This document shows, piece after piece, positions 17,033 through 25,546 of a stretch of 64,000 bases of DNA. A model generated the notes under the pieces. The model was not told the DNA's origin. It made no database searches and was given only the letters and a program-made list of their open reading frames with translations. This DNA comes from Kumtagia yinganensis (GTDB taxonomy: Bacteria > Pseudomonadota > Alphaproteobacteria > Rhizobiales > Rhizobiaceae). The stretch is taken from the NCBI RefSeq assembly GCF_040081985.1, contig NZ_JBEBMH010000001.1:496001-560000 (forward strand). The letters run 5' to 3'. The position numbers were made by a program, and so were the translations under genes. Numbering within the stretch: the first letter of the stretch is position 1; each line of letters opens with the position of its first letter.

Positions 17033-17207
17033 GGTCTCCCGAAAAATTTCCGTGCCGCCCTGTTTTTTTCCGCCGGCCCTTTTCGGGCGAGCCTAAGCCA
17101 TTCGTCTCGGTTGCCAATTGGTGGTTGGCATTTCGATGCCGGCCGCTAAACTCTCGGACGATCGATGCGCGGACAGGTGCCGCGGCGAATCTTCAGGGAG
17201 GAACGGC

Positions 17208-18167
17208 ATGCTGGAATTGGGCAGGAAAATCGTGACGGCCGGCGCGGTGGCTGTGGCGGTCGGGTTGGCCGCGGTGCCCGCCAAGGCGCAGGAATTCATC
17301 AATGTGCTGACCGGCGGCACGTCCGGCGTCTATTATCCGCTCGGCGTCGCGCTGTCGGAAATCTACGGGAAGGGCATCGAGGGATCGCGCACGCAGGTGC
17401 AGGCGACGAAGGCATCGGTCGAGAATTTGAACCTGCTCCAGCAGGGCAAGGGCGAGATCGCCTTTGCGCTGGGCGATTCGGTGGCGCTCGGCTGGGAAGG
17501 TAATACCGAGGCGGGTTATCCCGGCAAGCTCGACAGACTGCGCGGCATCGCCGCCATCTATCCGAACTATATCCAGATCGTCGCCAGCCAGGAATCCGGC
17601 ATCAAGTCGCTGGCCGACCTCAAGGGCAAGAGCCTTTCTGTGGGCGCGCCTGCGTCCGGCACCGAGCTCAACGCCCGCGCCATCTTCGCAGCCGCCGGCA
17701 TGAAATACGAGGATCTCGGCAAGGTCGAATATCTGCCCTTCGCCGAATCCGTCGAACTGATCAAGAACCGCCAGCTCGACGCCACCTTGCAGTCGGCCGG
17801 CCTCGGTGTCGCCTCGATCCGCGACCTCGCCACCTCGCTGCCGATCAACGTCGTGGCCGTGCCGGCGGACGCCGTGGCCAAGATCGGTTCGCCCTATCTG
17901 TCTGTGACCATTCCCGCAGGCACTTATGAAGGTCAGGCGGAGGACGTGAACACGGCGGCTGTCGGCAATTTCCTGATCACGCATTCGGACGTTTCCGACG
18001 AGACCGCCTACCAGATGACAAAACTCCTGTTCGACAATCTGCCGCAACTGGTCGCAGCCCACGCGGCCGCCAAGGCGATCGACCCGAAGAAGGTGCTGGA
18101 CGGCATGCCGGTGCCGCTGCATCCCGGCGCCGAGCGGTATTACAAGGAAGCGGGATTGCTGAAGTAG
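17208..18167 (+). CDS. TAXI-family TRAP transporter substrate-binding protein
   Basis: 319-residue precursor with a signal peptide (GAVAVAVGLAAVPAKA, cleaved before QEF). The mature start FINVLTGGTSGVYYPLGVAL is the TAXI signature, and later SLADLKGKSLSVGAPASGTE and ARAIFAAAGM match. It captures a substrate (glutamate/2-oxoglutarate or aromatic-acid type in studied cases) in the periplasm for the fused permease downstream. The ATG at 17208 follows GGGAGGAACGGC. A half-length palindromic repeat separates it from the permease gene. Confidence 0.94.
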   Translation: MLELGRKIVTAGAVAVAVGLAAVPAKAQEFINVLTGGTSGVYYPLGVALSEIYGKGIEGSRTQVQATKASVENLNLLQQGKGEIAFALGDSVALGWEGNTEAGYPGKLDRLRGIAAIYPNYIQIVASQESGIKSLADLKGKSLSVGAPASGTELNARAIFAAAGMKYEDLGKVEYLPFAESVELIKNRQLDATLQSAGLGVASIRDLATSLPINVVAVPADAVAKIGSPYLSVTIPAGTYEGQAEDVNTAAVGNFLITHSDVSDETAYQMTKLLFDNLPQLVAAHAAAKAIDPKKVLDGMPVPLHPGAERYYKEAGLLK

Positions 18168-18199
18168 AGCCAGAGCCGGCTCTCCCGCAGGTTTGATGC

Positions 18200-18341
18200 T
18201 CCTTCGCACCCCCCTCTGTCCTACCGGACGCCCTTCGCTTTCGCTCCGGGCGTTCGTCGCTCGAAAAGCCAGGTCATTGGCTTTTCGTCCGCTGCGCGGA
18301 CCGTTCCTCACCCCCCTCAAGGGGGGAGATTGGCCGGCCGT
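18200..18341. repeat. palindromic repeat, type B, apparently incomplete
   Basis: Starts with the CGCACCCCCCTCTGTCC arm seen at 41724 and 44355 and ends with CCCCCCTCAAGGGGGGAGAT. Between them is an unrelated palindrome (CCCTTCGCTTTCGCTCCGGG type, and AAAAGCCA/TGGCTTTT). The opposite inverted arm is missing, so this looks like a truncated or composite copy. It sits between the TAXI binding-protein and permease genes. Confidence 0.75.
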
Positions 18342-18377
18342 AGTGCGCTTGCCTTGCAGTAGCGAGTGGAATTCCGA

Positions 18378-20462
18378 ATGAGCGCGACGACGCCTTTATC
18401 GACCACGGCCGAAGAACCCATCGAAGGCCTTCCCGAAGGCTGGGGGACCGGTTCTGCCGCCACCGTGGCGTTCGGCATTGCCATCGCCTTCTCTGCCTTC
18501 CAACTGCTGACGGCGGCCTATGGCATACTGCCGAGCCAGGTCATTCGGGCGATGCATGTCGGCTTCCTGCTGCTGCTCGGCTTCGGGCTGATCGCCAATC
18601 TGCGGGCAAAAAGGCCGGCGGCCAAAAGCTGGTTCTGGCTGCTCGGCATCCTCGGCTTCGCCACCGGCCTCTACAACTGGATCGAATATGTCCCGCTGCT
18701 GCACCGCAGCGGTTTCCTCACCGTGCCGGACGTCATCGTCGGCACGCTGCTGATCGTGCTGGTGTTCGAGGCGTCCCGGCAATTGATGGGTCTGCCGCTG
18801 ACGATCATGTGCGGCCTGTTCCTCGCCTACTGTTTTTTCGGCCAGTACATGCCGGGTCCGCTGGTCCACCGCGGCTACGATTTCGTGCAGATCATCGACT
18901 TTTTCGCTTACGGCACCGAGGGCATATTCGGCACGCCGGTCTATGTGTCGGCGGCTTACATCTTCATCTTCGTGGTGTTCGCCGCCTTCCTCGAACGGGC
19001 GGGCATGATCGCGCTGTTCAATGACGTGGCGCTGGGGCTGGTCGGGGCGTGGCGCGGCGGGCCGGCGCAGGTCTGCGTGCTGTCCTCGGCGCTGATGGGC
19101 ACGATTTCCGGCTCCGGGGTCGCCAATGTGGTGGCAAGCGGACAGTTCACCATCCCGCTCATGAAACGCTTCGGCTTCCGCGCCGCCTTCGCGGGAGGCG
19201 TCGAGGCGACGTCATCCATGGGCGGCCAGATCATGCCGCCGGTCATGGGCGCCGTCGCCTTCATCATGGCCGAGACGCTCAACATTCCCTATGCGGAGGT
19301 GGTCAAGGCGGCGATCATCCCGGCGATCCTGTATTTCGGCGCCTGCTTCTGGCAGGTCTATTTGGAGGCCGGCAAGGCCGGGCTGCGCGGCATGAACAAG
19401 GCCGAACTGCCGAACCCGTGGACGGCGGTGAAGCAGCACTGGCCGCTGGTGCTGCCGCTGGCGGCGCTGGTCTACCTGCTGTTTGCCGGCTACACGCCGA
19501 TCTTCGCCGGCACGATGGGCCTGGCGCTTACCGTCGTTCTCATCCTCGGCACGCCGCTTGCCGCGCTGATCGGGCCGCTGGCCTTCCGAATCGTGTTCTG
19601 GATCGCGCTCGGGCTCGCGGCGGCCGCCTTCATGCGCTTCGGCGTCAATCTGCTGGCGCTGGTCATCGGCGCGCTGGTCGCCGCCTGCCTTGCCTTCAAG
19701 GGCGGACGGGAGACGCTGGCGATCTGCCGTGATTCTCTCGCCCAGGGCGCCAAGAATGCGCTGCCGGTCGGCATCGCCTGCGCCATCGTCGGCATCGTCA
19801 TCGGCACGCTGACGCTCACTGGCATCGCCTCGACGCTGATCGGCGCAATCATTGCCATCGGCAAGGATAATCTGTTCCTGTCGCTGGTGCTGACCATGGT
19901 CACATGCCTGATCCTCGGCATGGGCATCCCGACCATCCCCAATTACATCATCACCTCGTCGCTGGCCGGGCCGGCGCTGCTCGAACTCGGCGTGCCGCTG
20001 ATCGTCAGCCACATGTTCGTTTTCTATTTCGGCATCATGGCGGACCTGACGCCACCGGTGGCGCTCGCCGCCTTCGCCGCCGCGCCCATGGCGAAGGTGT
20101 CGGGCCAGAAGATCGGCTGGGAGGCGACAAAGCTTGCCATGGCCGGCTATGTCGTGCCGTTCATGGCCGTCTATACGCCGGCACTCATGCTGCAGGACCA
20201 AGGGCCGATGGCGGCCGCCTTCGGCTATCCGGTCGAGGTCGCCTACATCGTTTTCAAGGCCTGCATCGGCATCGGCCTGTGGGGCGCGGCCGTCGTCGGC
20301 TTCCTGTTCGGAAGGCTGGCCATTTGGGAACGGCTGGTGGCTTTCGGCGCAGGATTGCTGCTAGTGCTCGCCCTGCCGCTCACCGACGAGACCGGTTTCG
20401 CGCTGGCGGCGCTGCTGGTGGCGCAGCATTTTTGGCGGGGACGGGAGAAGGTGGCAGGCTGA
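18378..20462 (+). CDS. TAXI-TRAP fused 4TM/12TM permease
   Basis: 694-residue polytopic inner-membrane protein fusing the DctQ-like small subunit (about residues 25-150) to the DctM-like large subunit (about 150-640), the usual form in TAXI systems. Signature segments are GTISGSGVANVVASGQFTIP, GGVEATSSMGGQIMPPVMGA and GMGIPTIPNYIITSSLAGPA. It performs sodium- or proton-driven uptake of the substrate handed over by the TAXI protein. An in-frame GTG at 18366 (MEFRMSATT) is an alternative start; neither has a strong ribosome-binding site. The DUF1850 gene follows. Confidence 0.95.
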   Translation: MSATTPLSTTAEEPIEGLPEGWGTGSAATVAFGIAIAFSAFQLLTAAYGILPSQVIRAMHVGFLLLLGFGLIANLRAKRPAAKSWFWLLGILGFATGLYNWIEYVPLLHRSGFLTVPDVIVGTLLIVLVFEASRQLMGLPLTIMCGLFLAYCFFGQYMPGPLVHRGYDFVQIIDFFAYGTEGIFGTPVYVSAAYIFIFVVFAAFLERAGMIALFNDVALGLVGAWRGGPAQVCVLSSALMGTISGSGVANVVASGQFTIPLMKRFGFRAAFAGGVEATSSMGGQIMPPVMGAVAFIMAETLNIPYAEVVKAAIIPAILYFGACFWQVYLEAGKAGLRGMNKAELPNPWTAVKQHWPLVLPLAALVYLLFAGYTPIFAGTMGLALTVVLILGTPLAALIGPLAFRIVFWIALGLAAAAFMRFGVNLLALVIGALVAACLAFKGGRETLAICRDSLAQGAKNALPVGIACAIVGIVIGTLTLTGIASTLIGAIIAIGKDNLFLSLVLTMVTCLILGMGIPTIPNYIITSSLAGPALLELGVPLIVSHMFVFYFGIMADLTPPVALAAFAAAPMAKVSGQKIGWEATKLAMAGYVVPFMAVYTPALMLQDQGPMAAAFGYPVEVAYIVFKACIGIGLWGAAVVGFLFGRLAIWERLVAFGAGLLLVLALPLTDETGFALAALLVAQHFWRGREKVAG

Positions 20463-20515
20463 GCCATGACAGTGCCCTGCATCATCTCTTTCACAGATCG
20501 TCGCGATTGACCGCG

Positions 20516-20893
20516 ATGCTTTGCCTCCTCGCCGCCGGCAAGACGACGGCACTCGCTGCCTCCGCCTTCACCCTGTCCTGGACGCATTCGGTGGAGAGGA
20601 CCCGCTGGGAGGAGGACTGGCGGGTGACGCCCGCCGGCCTGGAGATCGTGGAGGCGCGCGTAAAGGGTTCAGGCGCGGGCATGGAGCCGCCGGCCGATGC
20701 CGTGCTCAGGGATGGCTGGTGGGTCTATGCGCCGAAGTTGCCGGCGCGTGACCGGATCATGCTCGCTGCTTCCGGCGCGACGTCTTCGGGCTGGACTTTG
20801 TGTACCGCGACAGAATGCCGGGAACTTGGTGCGGCGGTGGGCGATGCTACGGAGATTTCATCTTGTGAGGGCTCATTCGGCGCTTCGAAGTAG
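20516..20893 (+). CDS. DUF1850 protein associated with TAXI-TRAP permease
   Basis: About 125 residues. FTLSWTHSVERTRWEEDWRV is the DUF1850 hallmark (SWxHSVE.T.W.E.W), and the family ends, as here, with a Cys pair (LCTATECREL). DUF1850 genes almost always follow TAXI-TRAP permeases, supporting a role in that transporter. A short hydrophobic N-terminus (LCLLAAGKTTALAASAF) suggests export or membrane anchoring. The ATG at 20516 is the first in frame; a TTG at 20507 is possible. It lies 53 bp after the permease. Confidence 0.82.
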   Translation: MLCLLAAGKTTALAASAFTLSWTHSVERTRWEEDWRVTPAGLEIVEARVKGSGAGMEPPADAVLRDGWWVYAPKLPARDRIMLAASGATSSGWTLCTATECRELGAAVGDATEISSCEGSFGASK

Positions 20894-20956
20894 AATCCGG
20901 AATTCATTGCAATCGGTTGTTTTTGAAAGATCTTCCAGTGGTGGCTCGCGTCGCGG

Positions 20957-21430
20957 TCAAGCACCGGAATCTTTGCCGATCAACCGGCTCCGCAACGCAG
21001 GCGAAGGGATGTCGCAAGCGTCTCGCTTGCCGAACAGTGCGTAGCGGTTTTTGGCGATGCGGTCGTACAGCCAATCGCGGAGCGCGGCGGGGAGCAGGGT
21101 CAATACGATTGCTGCCTTCCACGGCCAGCCGAGTTCGCGCATTACCGCGACCAGGCTTTCGATTCTGACATAGCCGACGCCGTCGATCAGGACGAGATTG
21201 GTCTCGTAGACGTCGGTCGGGAGACCGAAATGCCGGAACAGGGCTTCGCCCAGCGGCGACTGCGCCGTTGCGAAACGGAAGCGGCGGCGGCGGTCGAGTC
21301 TTGTCACCATGCGAGCGAAACCGGAGCATAGGACGCAGACGCCGTCGAAGACGACCAGCGGCCGGTCGCCAAGATCCGGCGGCAGGATGTCGCCCAGGTT
21401 ATTGTCGGTCGGCGTGTCGGGTTTTCGCAT
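20957..21430 (-). CDS. DCC-family (DUF393) thiol-disulfide oxidoreductase-like protein
   Basis: 157 residues. The hallmark is PLVVFDGVCVLCSGFARMVT, containing the DxxCxxC (DCC) motif, followed by FRFATAQSPLGEAL and a C-terminal YDRIAKNRYALFGKRDAC, both usual for this family. The thioredoxin-like fold suggests disulfide or metal chemistry, but no activity is proven. No signal peptide is visible, so it is probably cytoplasmic. It is divergent from the DUF1801 gene with about 140 bp between. Confidence 0.9.
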   Translation of the reverse strand: MRKPDTPTDNNLGDILPPDLGDRPLVVFDGVCVLCSGFARMVTRLDRRRRFRFATAQSPLGEALFRHFGLPTDVYETNLVLIDGVGYVRIESLVAVMRELGWPWKAAIVLTLLPAALRDWLYDRIAKNRYALFGKRDACDIPSPALRSRLIGKDSGA

Positions 21431-21571
21431 GATGCTTCGTCATCAAGGTAGCGACGTTTATGTTGCCCGCAAGGCGCGTCGACGCCGCAGTCCGGCCGTC
21501 TCGAGCTCTCGCGGGAGGGCAGGCGGGTGCGTTATGCTGATTGTCCGGGCCGATCTGTCTGGGAGGAGCGC

Positions 21572-21973
21572 TTGGCCAAGACCGACTACAAATCCGTGGA
21601 TGAATACATCGCCGCACAGCCGGAAGCGTCGCAAGCGGTGCTGAAGAAGGTGCGCGAGAGCATTCGCAAGGTGCTGCCGGAGGCCGAGGAGGTAATTTCG
21701 TATCAGATTCCGGCCTTCAAGACGAAAGCCGGCCGGCCGATCTATTTTTCCGGGTGGAAAAAACACTATTCGCTTTACCCGGCGACCGGGCCTCTCACCG
21801 CCGCTTTCACGAGCGAACTCGCGGCCTATGAAGTGGAGAAGGGGACGATCCGTTTCCCGCTGTCGGCGCCCGTACCAGAGGACTTGATCGGGCGCATCGC
21901 ACAGTTCCGCGCGAATGAGGTCGAGGAAGAAGCCAAGGCGAAGGCGGCCGCCGCGGCGAAGAAGAAACGCTAG
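21572..21973 (+). CDS. DUF1801 (YdhG-like) protein, TTG start
   Basis: 133 residues when started at TTG 21572, which is directly preceded by GGGAGGAGCGC; the alternative ATG at 21527 adds 15 residues with no such site. The segments DEYIAAQPEASQAVLKKVRE, YQIPAFKTKAGRPIYFSGWK and KGTIRFPLSAPVPEDLIGRI are typical of DUF1801, related to the iron-chaperone-like YdhG/frataxin-fold proteins. The C-terminus is a Lys/Ala tail. Function uncertain; cytoplasmic. Confidence 0.88.
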   Translation: MAKTDYKSVDEYIAAQPEASQAVLKKVRESIRKVLPEAEEVISYQIPAFKTKAGRPIYFSGWKKHYSLYPATGPLTAAFTSELAAYEVEKGTIRFPLSAPVPEDLIGRIAQFRANEVEEEAKAKAAAAAKKKR

Positions 21974-22617
21974 ACCTTTTCAGTCGAGCCTGCCCAGGCA
22001 GTCGCCCGCGCCTCTATTGCATGGCGTCCGCAAATTCGGTTCGCACTCAATGGAAGGAAGCGCGGGCTTCCATCGAAAGCGTGCCGCGGCGGCGCGCGCA
22101 GGCCGGTCCCGGTCCGCGCATATAGTGGCGCTCGGGCCGATAGGTCGGCGCGATGAATTCGCGTATGGCGAAGGCGTAAGTCGAGATGTTCGCCCAGAAT
22201 GTCATTTTCTTTGACCCCTGTCCCTCGGATGTCCCGTCCGATTGGGGAGACATCGTAGCCGGCACTTCTGAATCCTCCGTGAACGACATGTTAATCTCGT
22301 GCCGAAAATCCGTTGCATCGTGGCGAAAAGGCGGTTTTGGCACGGTCTTTTGACGGCTTCTGCCCGCTTTTGCCCAGGTGTGACTTTCGCACCACATCGG
22401 TTTCCCCACGATGCCGCCGCTGCAGCGTGAAGTTTCCGCTTCCGTTACGAAAGCCGCGCGGCGGTTACGCTGCGGCTACAAAGAAATCGGGTGTTGTCAG
22501 GAACCGCGTCGGATGGCCGGCGTTGCGGGATCAACCGGCGCGGCCGGCCAGGCCAGGTGCGGCGAGGGCACCTCCTGACCGTTTCATCACAATCCGAAAC
22601 AGGAAGGGACAAGAGCC
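21974..22617. other. 644-bp intergenic stretch with one doubtful small ORF
   Basis: Lies between the DUF1801 gene and the DUF892 gene. The only coding candidate is the 52-residue minus-strand ORF listed separately. The right part, approaching 22618, contains the DUF892 promoter; a good ribosome-binding site (GGAAGGGACAAGAGCC) precedes that ATG. No RNA gene, palindromic repeat or mobile element was recognised here. Confidence 0.5.
22047..22205 (-). CDS. possible small protein (52 aa)
   Basis: Begins MTFWANISTYAFAIREFIAP, with GAGGGACAGGGG upstream as a plausible ribosome-binding site. The amphipathic, aromatic-rich N-terminus followed by a basic tail (YRPERHYMRGPGPACARR) looks like a genuine peptide rather than random translation. 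A longer open frame upstream to 22409 has no coding character. No family recognised; treat as tentative. Confidence 0.35.
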   Translation of the reverse strand: MTFWANISTYAFAIREFIAPTYRPERHYMRGPGPACARRRGTLSMEARASFH

Positions 22618-23124
22618 ATGGGCTTTTTCTCGAAGGACATCAAGACGCTCGACGACCTGTTCGTGCACACGTTGCGCGACATCTACTACGCCGAAAAGCA
22701 GATCGAGAAGGCACTGCCGAAGATGATCGACAAGGCGACCAATCCGAACCTCAAGGCCGGCTTCGAAAAACACCTGAAGGAAACGGAGGGGCATATCGCC
22801 CGCGTCGAGGAAGTGTTCGAACTGCATGGGGTGAAGGCCAAGCAAGTGAACTGCCCCGCCATCGACGGCATTCTGGAAGAGGCAGACGAACTGGCCGGTG
22901 ACGTTGATGACAAGAAGGTGCTGGATGCCGCGCTGATCGCGGCGGCGCAGGCCGTCGAGCACTACGAGATCACGCGCTACGGCACTCTGATTGCCTGGGC
23001 GAAGGAACTGGGCCGGTCCGACTGTGCGGCCGTACTTGCCAAGAACTTGAAGGAAGAAGAGGCGACCGACAGGAAGCTAACGCAGATGGCCGAAAGCAGC
23101 GTGAACCTGCAAGCTGCTGAATAG
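22618..23124 (+). CDS. DUF892 (YciE-like) ferritin-like protein
   Basis: 168-residue four-helix protein of the YciE/DUF892 class, induced by osmotic or general stress in other bacteria. DLFVHTLRDIYYAEKQIEKA is the opening family motif, and AVEHYEITRYGTLIAWAKEL holds the ExxH-type metal-site helix; a final LKEEEATDRKLTQMAES completes the ferritin-like bundle. The cofactor and reaction are unproven (di-iron or di-manganese expected). A bidirectional hairpin terminator lies just after the gene. Confidence 0.93.
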   Translation: MGFFSKDIKTLDDLFVHTLRDIYYAEKQIEKALPKMIDKATNPNLKAGFEKHLKETEGHIARVEEVFELHGVKAKQVNCPAIDGILEEADELAGDVDDKKVLDAALIAAAQAVEHYEITRYGTLIAWAKELGRSDCAAVLAKNLKEEEATDRKLTQMAESSVNLQAAE

Positions 23125-23150
23125 CGCTGACAAGGCATGTCTGACTTCCA

Positions 23151-23179
23151 GCAAGGCCGGTGCGGGACACCGGCCTTGC
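23151..23179. terminator. bidirectional hairpin terminator
   Basis: Perfect inverted repeat GCAAGGCCGGTG / CACCGGCCTTGC with a 5-nt loop (CGGGA), followed by TATT. It sits between the convergent DUF892 and ArsR-type genes and touches the ArsR stop codon (23179-23181), so it could end both transcripts. Confidence 0.75.
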
Positions 23180-23859
23180 TATTGAAGAAACGTCTTCTCG
23201 AACGCTTGCCGGCCGGGCGGCGTGAACCTCACGGCGCGGCTCTCCGGGTCGCGGCGCGCCCATTTATCGGCAAGGATGCGGTCGAGGATCGCAGCACCCA
23301 GCGCGCCGGCCAGATGCGAGCGGCGCACGCTCCAGTCCAGGCAGGCGCGGCAGACCGGCCGGCGCTTGCCGGGCAGATTTGAAAGATCGATGCCGGCGTC
23401 GGCGAAGAATTTCGGCCCGGCGCTGCCCATGGCGATATCCTCGCCGTTTCGTTGAAGAATCGCGCGCCTGACAAAACCGTCCAGCATCGACACCGCCCGG
23501 TCGCCGGCAAGGTGATCGTAGCAGACCCGCGCCTCGCGCATCGAAGCATCGCGCGGGCCGGGGCGGGCACGTTTCGGCCCGACCCCTTCGGCGACGCCCA
23601 TGATCGCTTCCAGCATGGCTGCGACCTGCGGCCCGGCAAGCCGGAAGTAACGATGCCGGCCTTGGCTGGATTGCGACAGGAGGCCGCCTTCGCAGAGCTT
23701 CGCCAGATGCGAGCTCGCCGTCGGCAGGCCGACACCGGCCTCCAGCGCCAGCTCGCTGGCGGTGAGCGAAGCGCCACCCATCAGCGCCGTCAGCATGTTC
23801 GCCCGCGCCGGGTCTCCGACAAGGGTGGCGATGCGGGCGATGTCGGGTCCTTCACGCAT
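23179..23859 (-). CDS. ArsR-family winged-helix transcriptional regulator, extended
   Basis: 226 residues, about twice a minimal ArsR protein. The N-terminal winged helix reads DPARANMLTALMGGASLTAS, then ELALEAGVGLPTASSHLAKL (recognition helix) and GRHRYFRLAGPQVAAMLEAI. The C-terminal half contains cysteine residues (VCYDHLAGD, RPVCRACLDWSVRRSHLAG) that might bind metal or sense redox state. The target and ligand are unknown; no clear regulated neighbour is present. It is upstream of mbfA on the same strand by direction but 130 bp beyond its end, so probably separate. Confidence 0.92.
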   Translation of the reverse strand: MREGPDIARIATLVGDPARANMLTALMGGASLTASELALEAGVGLPTASSHLAKLCEGGLLSQSSQGRHRYFRLAGPQVAAMLEAIMGVAEGVGPKRARPGPRDASMREARVCYDHLAGDRAVSMLDGFVRRAILQRNGEDIAMGSAGPKFFADAGIDLSNLPGKRRPVCRACLDWSVRRSHLAGALGAAILDRILADKWARRDPESRAVRFTPPGRQAFEKTFLQ

Positions 23860-23988
23860 GGTTTTATGTTAATCGAAGTGTCTTGGTTGGGCAACGATAA
23901 CCACTCCGCATCAATCCGAGGGAATGAGGTTGCAGACAGACCCTGACATCTTTTCCGTTGCGTGCCGGCTGGCCTTCCATTGGCGTGC

Positions 23989-24972
23989 TCAGGCGCTGCC
24001 GATCAGCACGCCGGCGCCGAAGACCAGCGCACCGCCCAGCACCACCTGGAAGGCGGCGCGCAGGAACGGCGTCTCCATATAGCGGTTCTGGATGAAGGCG
24101 ATGGCCCAAAGCTCCACGAACACAACGGCGGCGGCCACCGTCGTCGCCGTCCAGAAATCCGGGATCAGATAGGGCAGGGCGTGGCCCAACCCGCCGATGG
24201 CAGTCATGATGCCGGATGACAGGCCGCGCGCCAATGGCGAACCGCGCCCAGACAGTTTGCCGTCGTCATGCGCCGCCTCGGTAAAGCCCATCGAGATGCC
24301 GGCGCCGACCGAGGCCGACAGGCCGACGAGAAAGGTCTGCCAGGTGTCGCCGGTGGCGAAAGCGGCGGCGAAGATCGGCGCCAGCGTCGAGACTGAGCCG
24401 TCCATCAACCCGGCAAGGCCCGGCTGGACATAGGTCAGGATGAATTTGCGCCGCTCGTCCTGCAATTCCTGCTTGCGGACAGCTTCTGGCAGATGTGCGC
24501 CGCCAAGGCGCCGGGCCAGCGATTCATGGCCCTTTTCCGCCGTTGCCAGATCGCCCAGCAGCTTTCGCGTGCCGGCGTCCTCCGTGCGTTTTGCCGCTTC
24601 TTCGTAGAAGCGCTGGGCCGCGTGTTCCATCCGCTCGGCCTGTACACGTACTTTTTCGAGGCCGAGCGGTCGCACCAGCCAGTCCGGCGTACGGTCGTAA
24701 TAGCCGCTGATATGCTCGCGGCGGACCAGCGGGATGCGTTCGCCGAAGCGTTTGCGGTGCAGGTCGATCAGTGCCGCCCGATGCCGCTCCTCCTCGTCGG
24801 CCATGTCGTCGAAAACAGCGGCGGAGTTCGGATAGGTCTCACGCAACCCGTCCGCATAGGCACGGTAGATGCGGCCGTCGTCCTCCTCCGAGGAGATGGC
24901 CAGCGCCAGGACCTCCTGTTCACTGAGCGACGCAAACGGTCGGCGGCCGAAGCCCAACACGTGGGAAAGCAT
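23989..24972 (-). CDS. mbfA: membrane-bound ferritin-like iron exporter (MbfA type)
   Basis: 327 residues. An N-terminal ferritin-like (erythrin/rubrerythrin) domain of about 165 residues carries di-iron ligands in AISSEEDDGRIYRAY, ADEEERHRA (ExxH) and TAEKGHESL (ExxH). A C-terminal VIT1/CCC1-like membrane domain (GLAGLMDGSVSTLAPIFAAA onward) has about five helices. MbfA exports iron and protects against iron/peroxide stress in Bradyrhizobium and Agrobacterium, where Irr represses it. A perfect Irr-box-like palindrome lies 14 bp before the start codon. Confidence 0.94.
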   Translation of the reverse strand: MLSHVLGFGRRPFASLSEQEVLALAISSEEDDGRIYRAYADGLRETYPNSAAVFDDMADEEERHRAALIDLHRKRFGERIPLVRREHISGYYDRTPDWLVRPLGLEKVRVQAERMEHAAQRFYEEAAKRTEDAGTRKLLGDLATAEKGHESLARRLGGAHLPEAVRKQELQDERRKFILTYVQPGLAGLMDGSVSTLAPIFAAAFATGDTWQTFLVGLSASVGAGISMGFTEAAHDDGKLSGRGSPLARGLSSGIMTAIGGLGHALPYLIPDFWTATTVAAAVVFVELWAIAFIQNRYMETPFLRAAFQVVLGGALVFGAGVLIGSA

Positions 24973-24985
24973 GCAATCGCACTCC

Positions 24986-25006
24986 AGTTTAGAATTATTC
25001 TAAACT
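24986..25006. promoter_or_regulatory. Irr box / iron control element upstream of mbfA
   Basis: A perfect 21-nt palindrome (AGTTTAGAAT-T-ATTCTAAACT). It contains TTTAGAA-N3-TTCTAAA, matching the iron control element bound by the rhizobial regulator Irr. It ends 14 bp upstream of the mbfA ATG and could also influence the divergent small HTH gene at 25109. Confidence 0.85.
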
Positions 25007-25055
25007 AAAAGCGATGCGATTTGGGATCAAGGATATTCGCTGGACCGAGTCTTCC

Positions 25056-25077
25056 TATAGGTGAATTATAGCCTATA
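25056..25077. promoter_or_regulatory. short inverted repeat upstream of the HTH-like gene
   Basis: TATAGG (25056-25061) and CCTATA (25072-25077) are exact reverse complements spaced by 10 nt in an AT-rich patch, 32 bp before the ATG at 25109. Possible operator or promoter element; short enough to arise by chance. Confidence 0.3.
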
Positions 25078-25108
25078 TGAATACTGCATTCACTCCCGAG
25101 GATTTTCC

Positions 25109-25423
25109 ATGCCGAACCAAAACGCCTTCGATCCCAAGCCCGTGCTCGATCTGATCGCCTCCATCGAGGCGGACCTATTGCGCCTTAAAGGCATGTTGGA
25201 AGTTACGCCGGAAAAGTTCGATCCGGCCAATCCGCACAACAAGACCGCCGAGGGCAAGCTGACGGCGGAGGGCGTGGAATGCTGCTACCGCATGTTCGAC
25301 CAGGGACAGAGCCGCTATTCGGTGGCGCGGGCCATGAAGATCTCCTTCGCCGCGGCCACGCACCGTTTCAAGGCGTGGCGTGAGGTTGGAGGCGCCAAAC
25401 GAACTATGTCGCTGATGGGGTGA
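25109..25423 (+). CDS. hypothetical protein with possible HTH segment (104 aa)
   Basis: Starts at ATG 25109 (MPNQNAFDPKPVLDLIASIE); an upstream in-frame ATG at 25061 would extend into the promoter region. The first half is a helical acidic segment. The second half, QSRYSVARAMKISFAAATHR, has the spacing of a helix-turn-helix like those of resolvases or small regulators. No family recognised. It is divergent from mbfA across the Irr-box region, so iron-linked expression is possible but unproven. Confidence 0.6.
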   Translation: MPNQNAFDPKPVLDLIASIEADLLRLKGMLEVTPEKFDPANPHNKTAEGKLTAEGVECCYRMFDQGQSRYSVARAMKISFAAATHRFKAWREVGGAKRTMSLMG

Positions 25424-25546
25424 GGAACGGTCGGCCGAAGGCCGATTAATCGACGACGATTTGTCGATTGAAGTGACGAACGCCCGGAGCGAAAGCGGAG
25501 GGGAGGAGCGGTCGGCCGAAGCCGGAGATGCCGGCGACAGTTTCAG

